Origin: Geobacteraceae bacterium
GTDB lineage: Bacteria; Desulfobacterota; Desulfuromonadia; Geobacterales; Pseudopelobacteraceae
Direction: 5' to 3'
Length of the DNA stretch: 64,000 bases
NCBI GenBank assembly: GCA_013336525.1
Contig: JAAXTM010000006.1
Coordinates: 85,793 to 149,792 of the forward strand
In this document: positions 44,219 to 53,772 of the stretch, in pieces
Position numbering within the stretch: position 1 is the stretch's first letter
How the letters are laid out: each line of letters starts with the position of its first letter
Translations under genes and position numbers: made by a program
Notes under the pieces: model-generated
Databases searched by the model: none
Told to the model about the DNA's origin: nothing
The model's input: the letters and a program-made list of their open reading frames with translations, nothing else

Positions 44219-45763
44219 TTACGGGTCTTCCTGAAGGCTTAATATTCCTGCCATGAGTTCCGTCTTCCTTATCTTGCCGCTTTCCGTCTTGGGAAGCTCA
44301 TCAAAGAACATTATCGAGTGAGGAACTTTATAATGGGGCAAAATCTGCTGGCAGTGACGCAGCAACTCCTCTGCCTGGCAGCTTCCAGCCTCTTTCAACA
44401 CAACACACGCCTGCAGAGACTCTCCCAATATTTCATCATCCACGCCGATTACTGCAACCTCAAAGACGGCGTCATGCTCAAGCAGCACATCCTCGATTTC
44501 TTTTGGGGCGATACGGTGAGCTCCGCTTTTGATCATATCGGATTGCCGCCCGGCGATGTAGAGATAACCCTCTTCATCAGCAGTTACCAGGTCTCCGGTC
44601 CAGAGCCAGCCATCGCGGAGCACCTCGGCAGTTGCTTGCGGTTGCCCCCAGTAACCGATCATGACATTCTCACCCTTGGCGGCAAGCTCCCCTGTTTCGC
44701 CCGGTTTCACGGCAGCGCCAGTCGGGGTAAGCACCTTAAGAGTGACACCCGGAATGGCCTTGCCGATTGAACCGGCTTTACGTTGCAAATCTGCCGGATC
44801 AAGAGAGGAAAGTCTCGGTGCAGCCTCAGTCTGGCCATACATTACATGGATTGCCACTTCAGGGAGTGCTGCAATCAGTTCGCGGGTTAGCGACGGTGAC
44901 ATCCATCCCCCTGCTTGAGTAACATAGCGGAGTTGGGGCAACGGACTGTCACGGATCGCCGTCCGCTTAAGCAGCAAAGCAAAGGTCGACGGCACACCGG
45001 AAAATCCGGTGACCCTCTCGGTCTGCATCTGATCAAGGATGACGGTCGGATACATCATGCTCTGATTGACAATCAACGCCCCCCCGACGGCAATATGAGT
45101 CAGCAGCACCGAATTGCCATACGAATAGAAAAACGGCAGCACCACCATGACCCGGTCACTCCCCGTCAGGCCAAGATACTGAAGCGTAGAGTGAGTGTTG
45201 ACCACCAGATTCGTGTGACTCAACATAACCCCTTTCGGAGTGCCAGTGGTTCCCGAAGTGTAGATTATCTGCGCAAGGTTAGCCGGCTCTCTTGTCGGCA
45301 ACAGAGCGATGTTGTCGTTTCTCTTGGCAATAAGACCGGCAAAAATTCTGTTGGACACCCCAACCACAGTGCCGCCACCTGCAATTACAACACAAATAAG
45401 TGATGGCACGCCATCAGCCATACTTTCAAAATACTTGAGAAACTTGCGGTGAGTCACGACTATCGAAGCTCCGCAGTCACTCAATAGCTGTTTCAGGGTT
45501 CGCGACGAGGTCTGGGTGTTGAGTCCAACAAATACACCACCAGCCAGGAGAGTGCCAAAATAGGAAACGATATAATCGAAAGGCACATCAGTCAGCACCG
45601 CAACGCGATCACCAGGCTGTAATCCTTCTGCCACCAGGGAAGCTGCCAGTGACAATGCCGCATCTGTGACATCGGCATAGGTAGCCCGAAATGTTCCTGA
45701 GACGAGCGCCTCGGCGTCAGGATTCTTGCGACAGGAACCTAATAGAAAATCCTGAATCAGCAT
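44219..45763 (-). CDS. AMP-forming acyl-CoA ligase, exosortase A-associated type
   Basis: 514 aa. AMP-binding motif IIYTSGTTGTPKGVMLS, the YGQTEAAPR adenylate motif and WLYTGD-type WLWTGDLVT are present, and the C-terminal catalytic Lys lies in PKTESGKIRKTEL. Group resembles acyl-CoA ligases of exosortase A systems. The acyl carrier protein gene sits just upstream, so it may load that ACP rather than CoA. Confidence 0.88.
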   Translation of the reverse strand: MLIQDFLLGSCRKNPDAEALVSGTFRATYADVTDAALSLAASLVAEGLQPGDRVAVLTDVPFDYIVSYFGTLLAGGVFVGLNTQTSSRTLKQLLSDCGASIVVTHRKFLKYFESMADGVPSLICVVIAGGGTVVGVSNRIFAGLIAKRNDNIALLPTREPANLAQIIYTSGTTGTPKGVMLSHTNLVVNTHSTLQYLGLTGSDRVMVVLPFFYSYGNSVLLTHIAVGGALIVNQSMMYPTVILDQMQTERVTGFSGVPSTFALLLKRTAIRDSPLPQLRYVTQAGGWMSPSLTRELIAALPEVAIHVMYGQTEAAPRLSSLDPADLQRKAGSIGKAIPGVTLKVLTPTGAAVKPGETGELAAKGENVMIGYWGQPQATAEVLRDGWLWTGDLVTADEEGYLYIAGRQSDMIKSGAHRIAPKEIEDVLLEHDAVFEVAVIGVDDEILGESLQACVVLKEAGSCQAEELLRHCQQILPHYKVPHSIMFFDELPKTESGKIRKTELMAGILSLQEDP

Positions 45764-45827
45764 GCCCTGCCCCGCAGATGTTTTAAAAAGCTTTGTAGTG
45801 TCAACGGTCTCAGGCTCTTCATGTCCG

Positions 45828-46097
45828 TTATCCCGCAGGCACGCCGTGCTTGTCTGCGTTTCTTTGCAGGTATGTCGTCAACCGTTGTACGGTATCAAAA
45901 TTTTCAGGGAGCAGATCTGAGTCAGGTACTCTGATTCCGAAGGTTTCCTCTATCCAGGCGACAACCTCCAGGATACCAGTTGAGTCAATGATGCCGTTTT
46001 CAAGAAATGACTCATCATCGCCAAGTGAACTGCCTTCGGCGTTAAAGAGGAAATTTTCAATAATGAATGCTTTAATCTGTGTTGCATAATTCTGCAT
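45828..46097 (-). CDS. Acyl carrier protein
   Basis: 89 aa. Four-helix ACP with the phosphopantetheine Ser39 in GIIDSTGILE. Flanked by an acyl-CoA ligase downstream (65 nt) and an asparagine synthase-type gene upstream (18 nt), forming a cassette that could install an acyl or amide group on the polymer precursor. Confidence 0.9.
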   Translation of the reverse strand: MQNYATQIKAFIIENFLFNAEGSSLGDDESFLENGIIDSTGILEVVAWIEETFGIRVPDSDLLPENFDTVQRLTTYLQRNADKHGVPAG

Positions 46098-46114
46098 TGT
46101 TACACCTTTGTTAA

Positions 46115-48070
46115 TCAGATAGTTGGTTCAGGCCCGAAAGGTCGCGTCTGAAAGTTTTTTACATAATGTTCGTGAATTATCTGAGCGGAAAGGATGCCGA
46201 TAAAGGCCATATTTTCCCTAAAGCCCTGCTTTTGTCCTTTCTGGCACTTGGCAACCAGCTGCCGGACCGCAACGGGCCGGAACAGTCCGGCATCAGCAAC
46301 AGCCTGATCTGACAGGTAGCGTTCACTGCATTCCTGACCGGCTTTTCCGGAGAAACTCGCAATATCAGGAGCCATATAGGGCTGCTTCTTTCTGAAAAGT
46401 ATGGAGGTTGGAAGTCCATCCGCCAGTGCTTTTTTGAGAATGTTTTTCTCATTGAGAACTTTCATACGCAAATGTGGTGGTATCTGGCATGCAAACTCCA
46501 CAACCCGGTGATCAAGAAAAGGGAAACGCCCTTCAACGGAATGTGCCATGGCCATCCTGTCTCCCTGGGAAGAGAGGAGGTAATTCGTCAGCAGAGTTTT
46601 TGATTCCAGATACTGTGCCGCAGTGAAAAAATCCAGCCCGGCCAGCTTCTCCCCATAAATTGCTGCCAAAGTCTCAACTGGATCTCTGTGATGGCTTGGC
46701 ATGGAATCATCGCACAAAAAAGGGCGCAGCCATGCGGTTGTTTTCCAGCGTGGCCGATGGGCGTAAAAAGGGTCGTCCAAAGAAGCATCCGTAGCAAAAA
46801 AACGTTCGGCATAAGCGGCTGATCCAGTCGGCGACAGAGCCAGATAGGGATAGAGGCGCTTCAGGAGCAACGGCCGCAGGTGCGACTGCCTGTTGCGATG
46901 GATAAATGCCCTGATCTTGGCTTCTTTGAAAATGTCATATCCCCCCAGAATCTCGTCGGCACCTTCGCCGGTGAGCACTACCTTATAGCCGCTCTCCCGG
47001 ACAAGCCGTGACAGCAGAAAAAGAGGCGCCGGTGCGGTCCGCAAGAGCACATTTTCAGCATGCCAGACCACTTTAGGAAAGACGGCTGCAATGTCATCAT
47101 AAGAGCAATTGACCGCCGCATGATCGGTACCAAGGAAAGCGGAAACCTCCTGCTGCTCGCGACTCTCATCGTATGACGAATCAGAGAATGTGACCGAGAA
47201 TGTTTTGAGCTGATTAGTTGTATAGCGTCGCACCAGAGAAGTGATCGCCGAAGAATCAAGCCCCCCGCTCAGATAAGCGCCAACCGGCACATCAGCCCGG
47301 AGCTGCAGTCTGACCGCATCCACCAGTAATTCTTTAAGCTCTTCAGCATATGCGCCTTCTGTTTTTTCCCGGCAGTGTTGAGGCGGACAAAAGGGAATAT
47401 CCCAGTACGCAGACTCCCGCATGCCATACCCACTCTCTACCCAAGCATAATGGCCAGCGGCAAGCTGCCTGACTCCGCGAAATATCGAGTCACGATCAGC
47501 AGGCATCCACAAGGTGAAAACCTCCGCCAGCACTTCCGGATCAATTGTTCTCGGAATGGTGGCATCTGCGGCAAAGATCGCTTTCACCTCTGAAGCGAAA
47601 TAAAACCTGCCGTTGTGAGTGGTATAAAAAAGGGGACGGATACCCATCCGGTCACGGGCCAGGAAGAGTTTCTGTTTCCTTTCGTCCCATAACGCTATGG
47701 CAAACTGCCCATTCAGCTCTTCAAGGCAGCGTTCACCTTTTTCCTCGAAAAGATGCACAATGACTTCGGTATCACTCTGCGTCGAAAAACGGTGTCCGCG
47801 CAGCTCAAGATCGCGACGCAGTTCCGGATAGTTGAAGATCTCACCATTGAAAATCACCCAGAGCGTCTGATCTTCATTGCAGATCGGCTGTGCCCCCCCT
47901 TCAAGGTCGATGATACTCAGGCGGGAATGGGCAAGACCTACCTGATGGCGAAGAAAAAAACCACTGCCGTCAGGACCGCGGTGCCGAAGCATGCCGATCA
48001 TCTGCTCCAAAGAAGAACGCTCGATGAGGGGATTATTCGAAATGTTGAGAATGCCAGCTATCCCACACAT
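46115..48070 (-). CDS. Asparagine synthase-type amidotransferase, exosortase A-associated
   Basis: 651 aa. N-terminal nucleophile Cys2 (MCGIAGI) with the glutamine amidotransferase domain to about 200, then an asparagine synthetase ATP-binding domain with PP-loop YLSGGLDSS. Exosortase A loci carry such amidotransferases near the acyl-CoA ligase; these are believed to amidate a polymer-linked acid. True asparagine synthesis is an alternative. Confidence 0.88.
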   Translation of the reverse strand: MCGIAGILNISNNPLIERSSLEQMIGMLRHRGPDGSGFFLRHQVGLAHSRLSIIDLEGGAQPICNEDQTLWVIFNGEIFNYPELRRDLELRGHRFSTQSDTEVIVHLFEEKGERCLEELNGQFAIALWDERKQKLFLARDRMGIRPLFYTTHNGRFYFASEVKAIFAADATIPRTIDPEVLAEVFTLWMPADRDSIFRGVRQLAAGHYAWVESGYGMRESAYWDIPFCPPQHCREKTEGAYAEELKELLVDAVRLQLRADVPVGAYLSGGLDSSAITSLVRRYTTNQLKTFSVTFSDSSYDESREQQEVSAFLGTDHAAVNCSYDDIAAVFPKVVWHAENVLLRTAPAPLFLLSRLVRESGYKVVLTGEGADEILGGYDIFKEAKIRAFIHRNRQSHLRPLLLKRLYPYLALSPTGSAAYAERFFATDASLDDPFYAHRPRWKTTAWLRPFLCDDSMPSHHRDPVETLAAIYGEKLAGLDFFTAAQYLESKTLLTNYLLSSQGDRMAMAHSVEGRFPFLDHRVVEFACQIPPHLRMKVLNEKNILKKALADGLPTSILFRKKQPYMAPDIASFSGKAGQECSERYLSDQAVADAGLFRPVAVRQLVAKCQKGQKQGFRENMAFIGILSAQIIHEHYVKNFQTRPFGPEPTI

Positions 48071-48139
48071 GAACAGATCTCCATCTACATGCTTGGAAAA
48101 ATATCGTTATCTATTCAGCACTATCAAAACTAATGACTT

Positions 48140-48312
48140 AACTTAAAGTCCTTTTTACAGGGATAAAGAGGATTTAGGGGATAAAACCATCCGATTTTGA
48201 AGACGTAATAATTTTAGTTTCAGCCCAAAAAAACCTGAGGCTTTTATCTTTATTTTGCCGTTATCACTTTAGGCCCACTGGGGTCCTGTATCCCCTTCAT
48301 CCCTGTTTAAAT
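48140..48312. repeat. GGGATAAAG-type inverted repeat
   Basis: ACAGGGATAAAGAGGATTTA near 48158 and TCCCCTTCATCCCTGTTTA near 48291 are inverted copies. Same phrase type as at 44040-44205; the two flank the ligase/ACP/amidotransferase cassette. Confidence 0.65.
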
Positions 48313-49374
48313 TGTTTTTTTGGTGTGCTGAATAGTTATAAATATTCTATTACATTGTTCTTTGAGAAAACCGTAACCCAAGGCAAAATGAATAACAAAT
48401 AATATTGCCGGTATCGGCATACCATGTTTTACACCGCATCTCAAGGTTATCCTTACGGTTTCTGCCATGACAAGCGTCAAATAGAGTCCATACGGGACAG
48501 CAGTCAGCAGCAGCGGTATATAGGGACCGCTGAACAGATAAAGTGCCAAAGAACAGATAAGACCGATTAATCCGGTAACAAAAGCCGCCGGAACCAGCTG
48601 ATTCAGCGTCAGTGCTTCCCGGTGTTTACGGGTAAATTTTCTTCGCCCTTTTCCATATCGGGTCATCTGCCGAAACAGTCCGCGCAGATTTTCTCTCGGA
48701 TAGTACCTGACCGTCAGCGTGGGACTGGTATAACAAGCAAGCCCAGCCTGCTCTACCCGATAGTTAAATTCCACATCCTCCGCAGCATCAAAGTCTTCAT
48801 CAACATAGCCGACCTTTTCAAAGACCTGCCGGGCATAGGCAGCACCATTACTAACCGGACTGGCGTAACCTTCGTATTCACCAAAAATAAGTGAATCGCC
48901 TCCATGCCCTAACTTCGACGCCCGAGCCAGCGCTACCGACTTTTTAAAGTCAGTTAAACCGGGCGGGTCAAGAGGTTGTGGGCGCCCGAGGCAATCTGCA
49001 CCGCTCTTTGCAAAGCAATTAACAACATTGCTGAACAGCTGGTTATCGGGAATATAGCAGTGGCCATCTATAACCAGAAAATAGTCGCCCAGCCCATTCT
49101 TAAAACCCACATTACGACCGGCGCTGGAAAGCCGCTTGGGGTTATCCAGCAAGCGTATCTGCGGGTATTGCTGTGCAAGTACCAGAACGATTTCCCGCGT
49201 GCCGTCATCCGACATGCCATCGGCAACAATTATTTCATAACGTTCCGCCGGATACTCCTGATTGATTAACTGCAAGAGCGTCTTACCGATGAAGCGTGAT
49301 TCGTTGCGCACCGGCATGACAATAGTGAGGGACGGCAGAACAATATTTCTTTGTTGCGGAGTTAAATTCCCCAT
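48307..49374 (-). CDS. Family 2 glycosyltransferase with C-terminal membrane segments
   Basis: 355 aa. LTIVMPVRNESRFIGKTL at the N-terminus, VADGMSDDGT loop, DGHCYIP in place of a clear DxD, and about three C-terminal helices (AAFVTGLIGLICSLALYL and later), as in processive or membrane-bound GT2s. Its start overlaps the wecB stop by 1 nt. Confidence 0.88.
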   Translation of the reverse strand: MGNLTPQQRNIVLPSLTIVMPVRNESRFIGKTLLQLINQEYPAERYEIIVADGMSDDGTREIVLVLAQQYPQIRLLDNPKRLSSAGRNVGFKNGLGDYFLVIDGHCYIPDNQLFSNVVNCFAKSGADCLGRPQPLDPPGLTDFKKSVALARASKLGHGGDSLIFGEYEGYASPVSNGAAYARQVFEKVGYVDEDFDAAEDVEFNYRVEQAGLACYTSPTLTVRYYPRENLRGLFRQMTRYGKGRRKFTRKHREALTLNQLVPAAFVTGLIGLICSLALYLFSGPYIPLLLTAVPYGLYLTLVMAETVRITLRCGVKHGMPIPAILFVIHFALGYGFLKEQCNRIFITIQHTKKTI

Positions 49375-50519
49375 TATTCTCTAAAGTAATCACTGATAAT
49401 GGACACAATCCGTCCTGATGCCTTACCATCTCCAAAAGGATTATTCCCTGTTACCATGACTTTGTAGTCGTTCACATTATCAAGTAATTGCTTAACTGCA
49501 CTCACTATTCCTTGACGACTCGTCCCAACCAGTCGAGTGACACCAGCCTCTATGCCCTCTTGTCGTTCGGTCTTTTCCCTCATAATCAGCACCGGTTTAC
49601 CCAATGAAGGCGCTTCTTCCTGAACTCCGCCTGAATCGGTTAACAAAAGATGAGCGTGTTTCATTAAGTGTATGAAAGTCACGTAATCGAGCGGTTCTAC
49701 CAATAATATTCTAGGGTCATTTCCAAGAAGCTCGTGAGCGGTGGCGATTACGTTTGGATTGGGATGGACAGGATATATAATCCCAACGTCATCGTATGTG
49801 CGTACAATATCACGCATAGCCTCACACATCTCCCTGAAAGGATCACCAAAACTTTCACGGCGATGTGCTGTAACAAGCAAAAGGCGATTAATCGTTTTTA
49901 AAAAGGTGAAAATGTTCACATGTTTTTCCGATAAATCGAATGGGATTCCTGCAACGGAAAGAAGAGCATCGATCACGGTATTTCCGGTAACATGTATTTT
50001 TTCTGTCGCTATCCCTTCATGCTTCAAGTTGTCCGCAGCCCACGCAGTCGGTGCAAAATGAACCGTGGCAAGAACGGAGGCCAAGCGGCGATTCGCCTCC
50101 TCCGGGTACGGAGAATAGATATCAGCTGTTCGTAAACCTGCTTCTACATGCCCGACAGGTATTCTCTGGTAAAAACAAGCCAGAGCAGAAGCAAAAACAG
50201 TGGTTGTATCTCCCTGAACAATGACAAAATCCGGTTTTTCATCAGCTAGAATCCGTCCAACTCCCTGCAAACAGGAAACGGTAACATCCGCAATTGTCTG
50301 ATTTGCTGTCATGATATTCAGGTCATAGTCTGGGACAATACCAAAGAGCTCAAGCACCTGATCCAACATCTGCCGATGTTGAGCGGTACTGAGCACAACC
50401 GTATGGAAATCACTGTTATTGCGTAAAGCTGAGATAACCGGCGCAAGCTTGACCGCTTCAGGACGGGTACCGAGTATAACCATTATTTTTTTCACAGACA
50501 TGTTTGTCCTTTCTGTCAA
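49374..50519 (-). CDS. wecB: UDP-N-acetylglucosamine 2-epimerase
   Basis: 381 aa. GTRPEAVKLAPVISAL at the N-terminus, GDTTTVFASALACFY, HVEAGLRT, YPVHPNPNV and LTDSGGVQEEAPSLGKPVL, all WecB signatures. It makes UDP-ManNAc from UDP-GlcNAc. No WecC-type dehydrogenase is adjacent; the TviB-like gene 31 kb away could oxidise one of these sugars. Confidence 0.95.
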   Translation of the reverse strand: MTERTNMSVKKIMVILGTRPEAVKLAPVISALRNNSDFHTVVLSTAQHRQMLDQVLELFGIVPDYDLNIMTANQTIADVTVSCLQGVGRILADEKPDFVIVQGDTTTVFASALACFYQRIPVGHVEAGLRTADIYSPYPEEANRRLASVLATVHFAPTAWAADNLKHEGIATEKIHVTGNTVIDALLSVAGIPFDLSEKHVNIFTFLKTINRLLLVTAHRRESFGDPFREMCEAMRDIVRTYDDVGIIYPVHPNPNVIATAHELLGNDPRILLVEPLDYVTFIHLMKHAHLLLTDSGGVQEEAPSLGKPVLIMREKTERQEGIEAGVTRLVGTSRQGIVSAVKQLLDNVNDYKVMVTGNNPFGDGKASGRIVSIISDYFRE

Positions 50520-51643
50520 AGGCCGCTATTTTTTATAAAACGTATATACAGTTTTTCATATTGGTCTGTCTGATGTTCAAATGTATAGTTTTTCTTCACA
50601 CTTTCAAGACCGCTCTCGCCCATGGTTTTCCTGAGATTTTCATTTTCGACAAGCTTTAAAATGCATTCAGCCATGTATTCCGGTTTTTGAGGATCGGTTA
50701 AAAAGCCCGAAACGCCATCCTCAACAACTTCCGGCGTCCCACCAACTGCTGTTGCGACAACCGGTTTTCCCGCTGCGAAGGCTTCAAGAATGACATTCGG
50801 CAATCCTTCAGTGAACGAAGGTAGTACAAAGATGTCAATTTCCTGAAGGAGAACCTGCATCCCGACGCGAAAACCTGGTAAAAAGAACCGTTTTGAAAGG
50901 CCAAAAGATGCAATTTTGTTTTCAAGTTCCGTACGTAATACACCTTCACCAAATACCGCAAAATATACGTTGCTATTTTCTTCACAAACTATTTTAGCAG
51001 CATCTACCATGCCGCTATAGTTCTTCTCCGGACTCAATCGGCCCGCTGAAATAACAAGAATCGAGTTTTTATCCAGTCCCATCTCGGTTCGGAATGAGTC
51101 TGTTGATTCAATCCTCTCACCAACATTGATACAATTACGAATGACGGTTACTTTCTCAATTGGTATGCCAATATTAGTGACTCTTTGTTGCTGTTTGGCT
51201 GATACCGCAACTATATGATCTGACAAGCGAAGAAAGAACTTGTCCAACCATTCATACACACGGATTTTAGCATCTTCACCAGTCCATCCTCTGGAAATGG
51301 CAATAAGCGGAATACCTGCACGCCAAGAGGCCAATCGGCCAATTACATTTGCCTTATACCCATGAACACAGAGCAGATCAATCTTCTCAGTACGAAGGAC
51401 ATCAAGCACCTTTCCTATCAAACTAAAATCTAAAGGGCCGGAAGATGAAAGCGCCCTTGTGGCAACGCCTACAGTCTGAGCCCGTTCGAGAAGCTGATTA
51501 GTAGCATTGCTTTCCATGAACGAAATAATGAGCGGTTGAATATTTTTTTTTGCAATTCTTTGAGCATGTTCAACCAGTTGTTTCTCCGGACCACCAAAAA
51601 AATTGGAGGCAAGCAAGTGAACAACACGTTTTGATCGAGTCAT
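50516..51643 (-). CDS. Family 4 glycosyltransferase
   Basis: 375 aa. HLLASNFFGGPEKQLVEHAQR at the N-terminus and FVLPSFTEGLPNVILEAFAAGKPVVATAVGGTPEVVEDG with EX7E at the C-terminus. Overlaps wecB by 4 nt and the next GT4 gene by 1 nt. Confidence 0.92.
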   Translation of the reverse strand: MTRSKRVVHLLASNFFGGPEKQLVEHAQRIAKKNIQPLIISFMESNATNQLLERAQTVGVATRALSSSGPLDFSLIGKVLDVLRTEKIDLLCVHGYKANVIGRLASWRAGIPLIAISRGWTGEDAKIRVYEWLDKFFLRLSDHIVAVSAKQQQRVTNIGIPIEKVTVIRNCINVGERIESTDSFRTEMGLDKNSILVISAGRLSPEKNYSGMVDAAKIVCEENSNVYFAVFGEGVLRTELENKIASFGLSKRFFLPGFRVGMQVLLQEIDIFVLPSFTEGLPNVILEAFAAGKPVVATAVGGTPEVVEDGVSGFLTDPQKPEYMAECILKLVENENLRKTMGESGLESVKKNYTFEHQTDQYEKLYIRFIKNSGL

Positions 51644-52857
51644 CAGAAGGTACCTGTCGTTCTAATTTCAGAGTTTAGTCCGGCTATTTTCCCTTCAAGA
51701 AGGGTAGAGCTAAATCGCTCTGCGACAGAGCTCCACGAGTGATTCCGCGCAAATTCTATGCGTTTATTGCGCAACTCTTCCGAATCACAATCAATTGCAT
51801 TATCAATACATTCCAAAAACTCATTCAAACTACGCGGGATATCAATATACTCTGCATACTTTACAACTTCAGGCATAAAGCTGGAAACTACAGGGAGCCC
51901 GAGAGAGAGGTATTCAAGCAATTTTAGTGGGTTAACGCTTTTTGTCAGTTCATTTACCTGAAAGGGTATAATGCCTACGTCAAAACAAGCGGCATAGCGA
52001 GGAAGTTGTTGATAAGGGATTTTACCCAACAGATGAATATTTGTTACACCATTCAGCGCTGATATATCCGAATCTACCGGTCCAATGAACACAAAAGACC
52101 ATTCCGGGCGTTCTACCGCTAATTTGACTATAAGTTCATAATCCAACCAGGCGCTTAGTGCGCCGAAAAAGCCGATAATCGGCCAGGTTATCTTTAAAAA
52201 TTCATCTGGTCTTTCTTTTACACCAACTGCAGAATTAAAATGATTGAAATCAACTCCATGGGCCAACAATAACGGACGCTTTCCATTTCTCGTTTTGGCA
52301 TCACAAAGCGCTTCAGCTGTCGCAAAAACCACATTACTCTTTTTAATGAGGTCATCCTCCATTGAACTAATAAGAGAAAGATCCACGCCAGGCCAATTTA
52401 CGAAATCATCAACACAATAATAGACATGAATGGTTTCATTAAACATACCCACGTAATCACATGTACACGGGAAAGTAGTGATTACTATTGGATCTGCCAT
52501 GCCATATTCTTTCATGATGGAACAAATTTTTTTTCTGACCGAGAATCGATTGAATTTTCTGACAATAGACAAACCGTTGTAAGGGATTATGATTGGGCTT
52601 ATAACATTCAAATCTTGTGGGAGCTGAACTTGTTCATGTTTTTGAGAGGGCAAAAGCCAACTGATTATAATTTCGAAGCATCGTTTAATATCATAGAGCG
52701 AAATTTGTGGACTACGCATGCCAATGGTATTAACCCAAACAATGCGGTTTGTCGGCAGTAATTGACTGACAAGATGCTGACAACTGCTTGGATGCCGCCC
52801 CCAATCATCGGAAAAAACCACAATAACTCTGTTAGTTATCATAGGCAAATCATCCAA
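51643..52857 (-). CDS. Family 4-like glycosyltransferase
   Basis: 404 aa. GT-B layout with VVFSDDWGRHPSSCQHLVSQLL at the N-terminus and LLEYLSLGLPVVSSFMPEVVKYAEYI at the C-terminus. Resembles TuaH/teichuronic-acid-type transferases. Likely first gene of this stretch of the operon, after the spacer carrying AATCC-type repeats. Confidence 0.82.
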   Translation of the reverse strand: MDDLPMITNRVIVVFSDDWGRHPSSCQHLVSQLLPTNRIVWVNTIGMRSPQISLYDIKRCFEIIISWLLPSQKHEQVQLPQDLNVISPIIIPYNGLSIVRKFNRFSVRKKICSIMKEYGMADPIVITTFPCTCDYVGMFNETIHVYYCVDDFVNWPGVDLSLISSMEDDLIKKSNVVFATAEALCDAKTRNGKRPLLLAHGVDFNHFNSAVGVKERPDEFLKITWPIIGFFGALSAWLDYELIVKLAVERPEWSFVFIGPVDSDISALNGVTNIHLLGKIPYQQLPRYAACFDVGIIPFQVNELTKSVNPLKLLEYLSLGLPVVSSFMPEVVKYAEYIDIPRSLNEFLECIDNAIDCDSEELRNKRIEFARNHSWSSVAERFSSTLLEGKIAGLNSEIRTTGTF

Positions 52858-52939
52858 ACCTTGAACGGCCAGGGAATATCTTCGTTAACAATCAGTGCAT
52901 TCATAATGTTTGGGTTCCATATGTGGATCGTATACTTTT

Positions 52940-52995
52940 ATTTTGGCCTCGGGATTATTCGGGATTTTAACGTCAAAAACATTAATCCTGGAATT
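52940..52995. repeat. AATCC-type repeat fragment
   Basis: CCTCGGGATTATTCGGGATT at 52947-52966 and ATTAATCCTGGAATTTCC at 52981-52998 form a short inverted pair at the 3' end of hepT. Confidence 0.55.
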
Positions 52996-53437
52996 TCCGA
53001 CAATAGGCCACAATTCTATTTACGCTATCAAACAGCAGTGGCGTACTCAGCAGCACTTCTTTGTATATTTCCGCAATATCGTCCTCAGACTCAGCATATT
53101 CATGAGCAATCCTGTTACGCAATTTTCTGATCTCCACAAACCGTATTCCGGATTCAATCAGACCTTTCTTTTCAGCACGGTTGATCGAATCACGAACTGT
53201 CTCAGTCGGTTCATCAAGGTCTATAATGTCAATCAACTTTATGGCCTGTTTGATAATCAAATCCGATAGTCTGGCAAATTTGGCTGTTAATGATTCAAAT
53301 CTGTCCTGTTCTTCTGCCTCATATATTTCCTTAATCCCGATGGCCTCACATTTTACAAAGGAATATCTTAGCGTTGCTTCTGCCTTTTGCAGCCGCCCCA
53401 GAAGCTCCTCAAGATAGGCAGACTCTTCTTTTAGCAT
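52982..53437 (-). CDS. hepT: HepT-like RNase toxin
   Basis: 151 aa, helical HEPN domain with the catalytic RX4HXY motif (RNRIAHEY) near residue 110. It pairs with the MntA-like nucleotidyltransferase, whose reading frame it overlaps by 7 nt. Known HepT toxins are held inactive by AMPylation of the motif tyrosine. Inserted between glycosyltransferase genes and the XrtA-type polysaccharide core. Confidence 0.9.
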   Translation of the reverse strand: MLKEESAYLEELLGRLQKAEATLRYSFVKCEAIGIKEIYEAEEQDRFESLTAKFARLSDLIIKQAIKLIDIIDLDEPTETVRDSINRAEKKGLIESGIRFVEIRKLRNRIAHEYAESEDDIAEIYKEVLLSTPLLFDSVNRIVAYCRKFQD

Positions 53438-53721
53438 AGCTGTACCGCTCCTTTGGCAAGTACCATTTTTGAGAATGCATTGAGCTCTTTCTTCATAGTT
53501 AAGACAAAATCGATTTTTTGCTCATCAATCTTTTTGAAGAGTTCATCTTCAATATGGGCAAGCATACTGCGACTGATGACATCAGACTTGACGAGAATAT
53601 CTATATCCCCACCACGCTTTGCATCATCAAGACGGGAACCGAAAAGGTAGATTTCTGATTCTTTGTCAAAACTGGTAATTGTCGAGACAATTGCTGCTTG
53701 TTCATCAGGCTGAATCCGCAT
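53431..53721 (-). CDS. mntA: MntA-like nucleotidyltransferase antitoxin
   Basis: 96 aa. Minimal nucleotidyltransferase motif GSX9DXD (GSRLDDAKRGGDID), sufficient for AMP transfer to HepT. AAGGAA lies 6 nt before the start. Confidence 0.9.
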   Translation of the reverse strand: MRIQPDEQAAIVSTITSFDKESEIYLFGSRLDDAKRGGDIDILVKSDVISRSMLAHIEDELFKKIDEQKIDFVLTMKKELNAFSKMVLAKGAVQLC

Positions 53722-53772
53722 TGATCATTCCTTTTAAATTTAACCGTTGCCAAAAGCGTTGTGAAACTTGAG

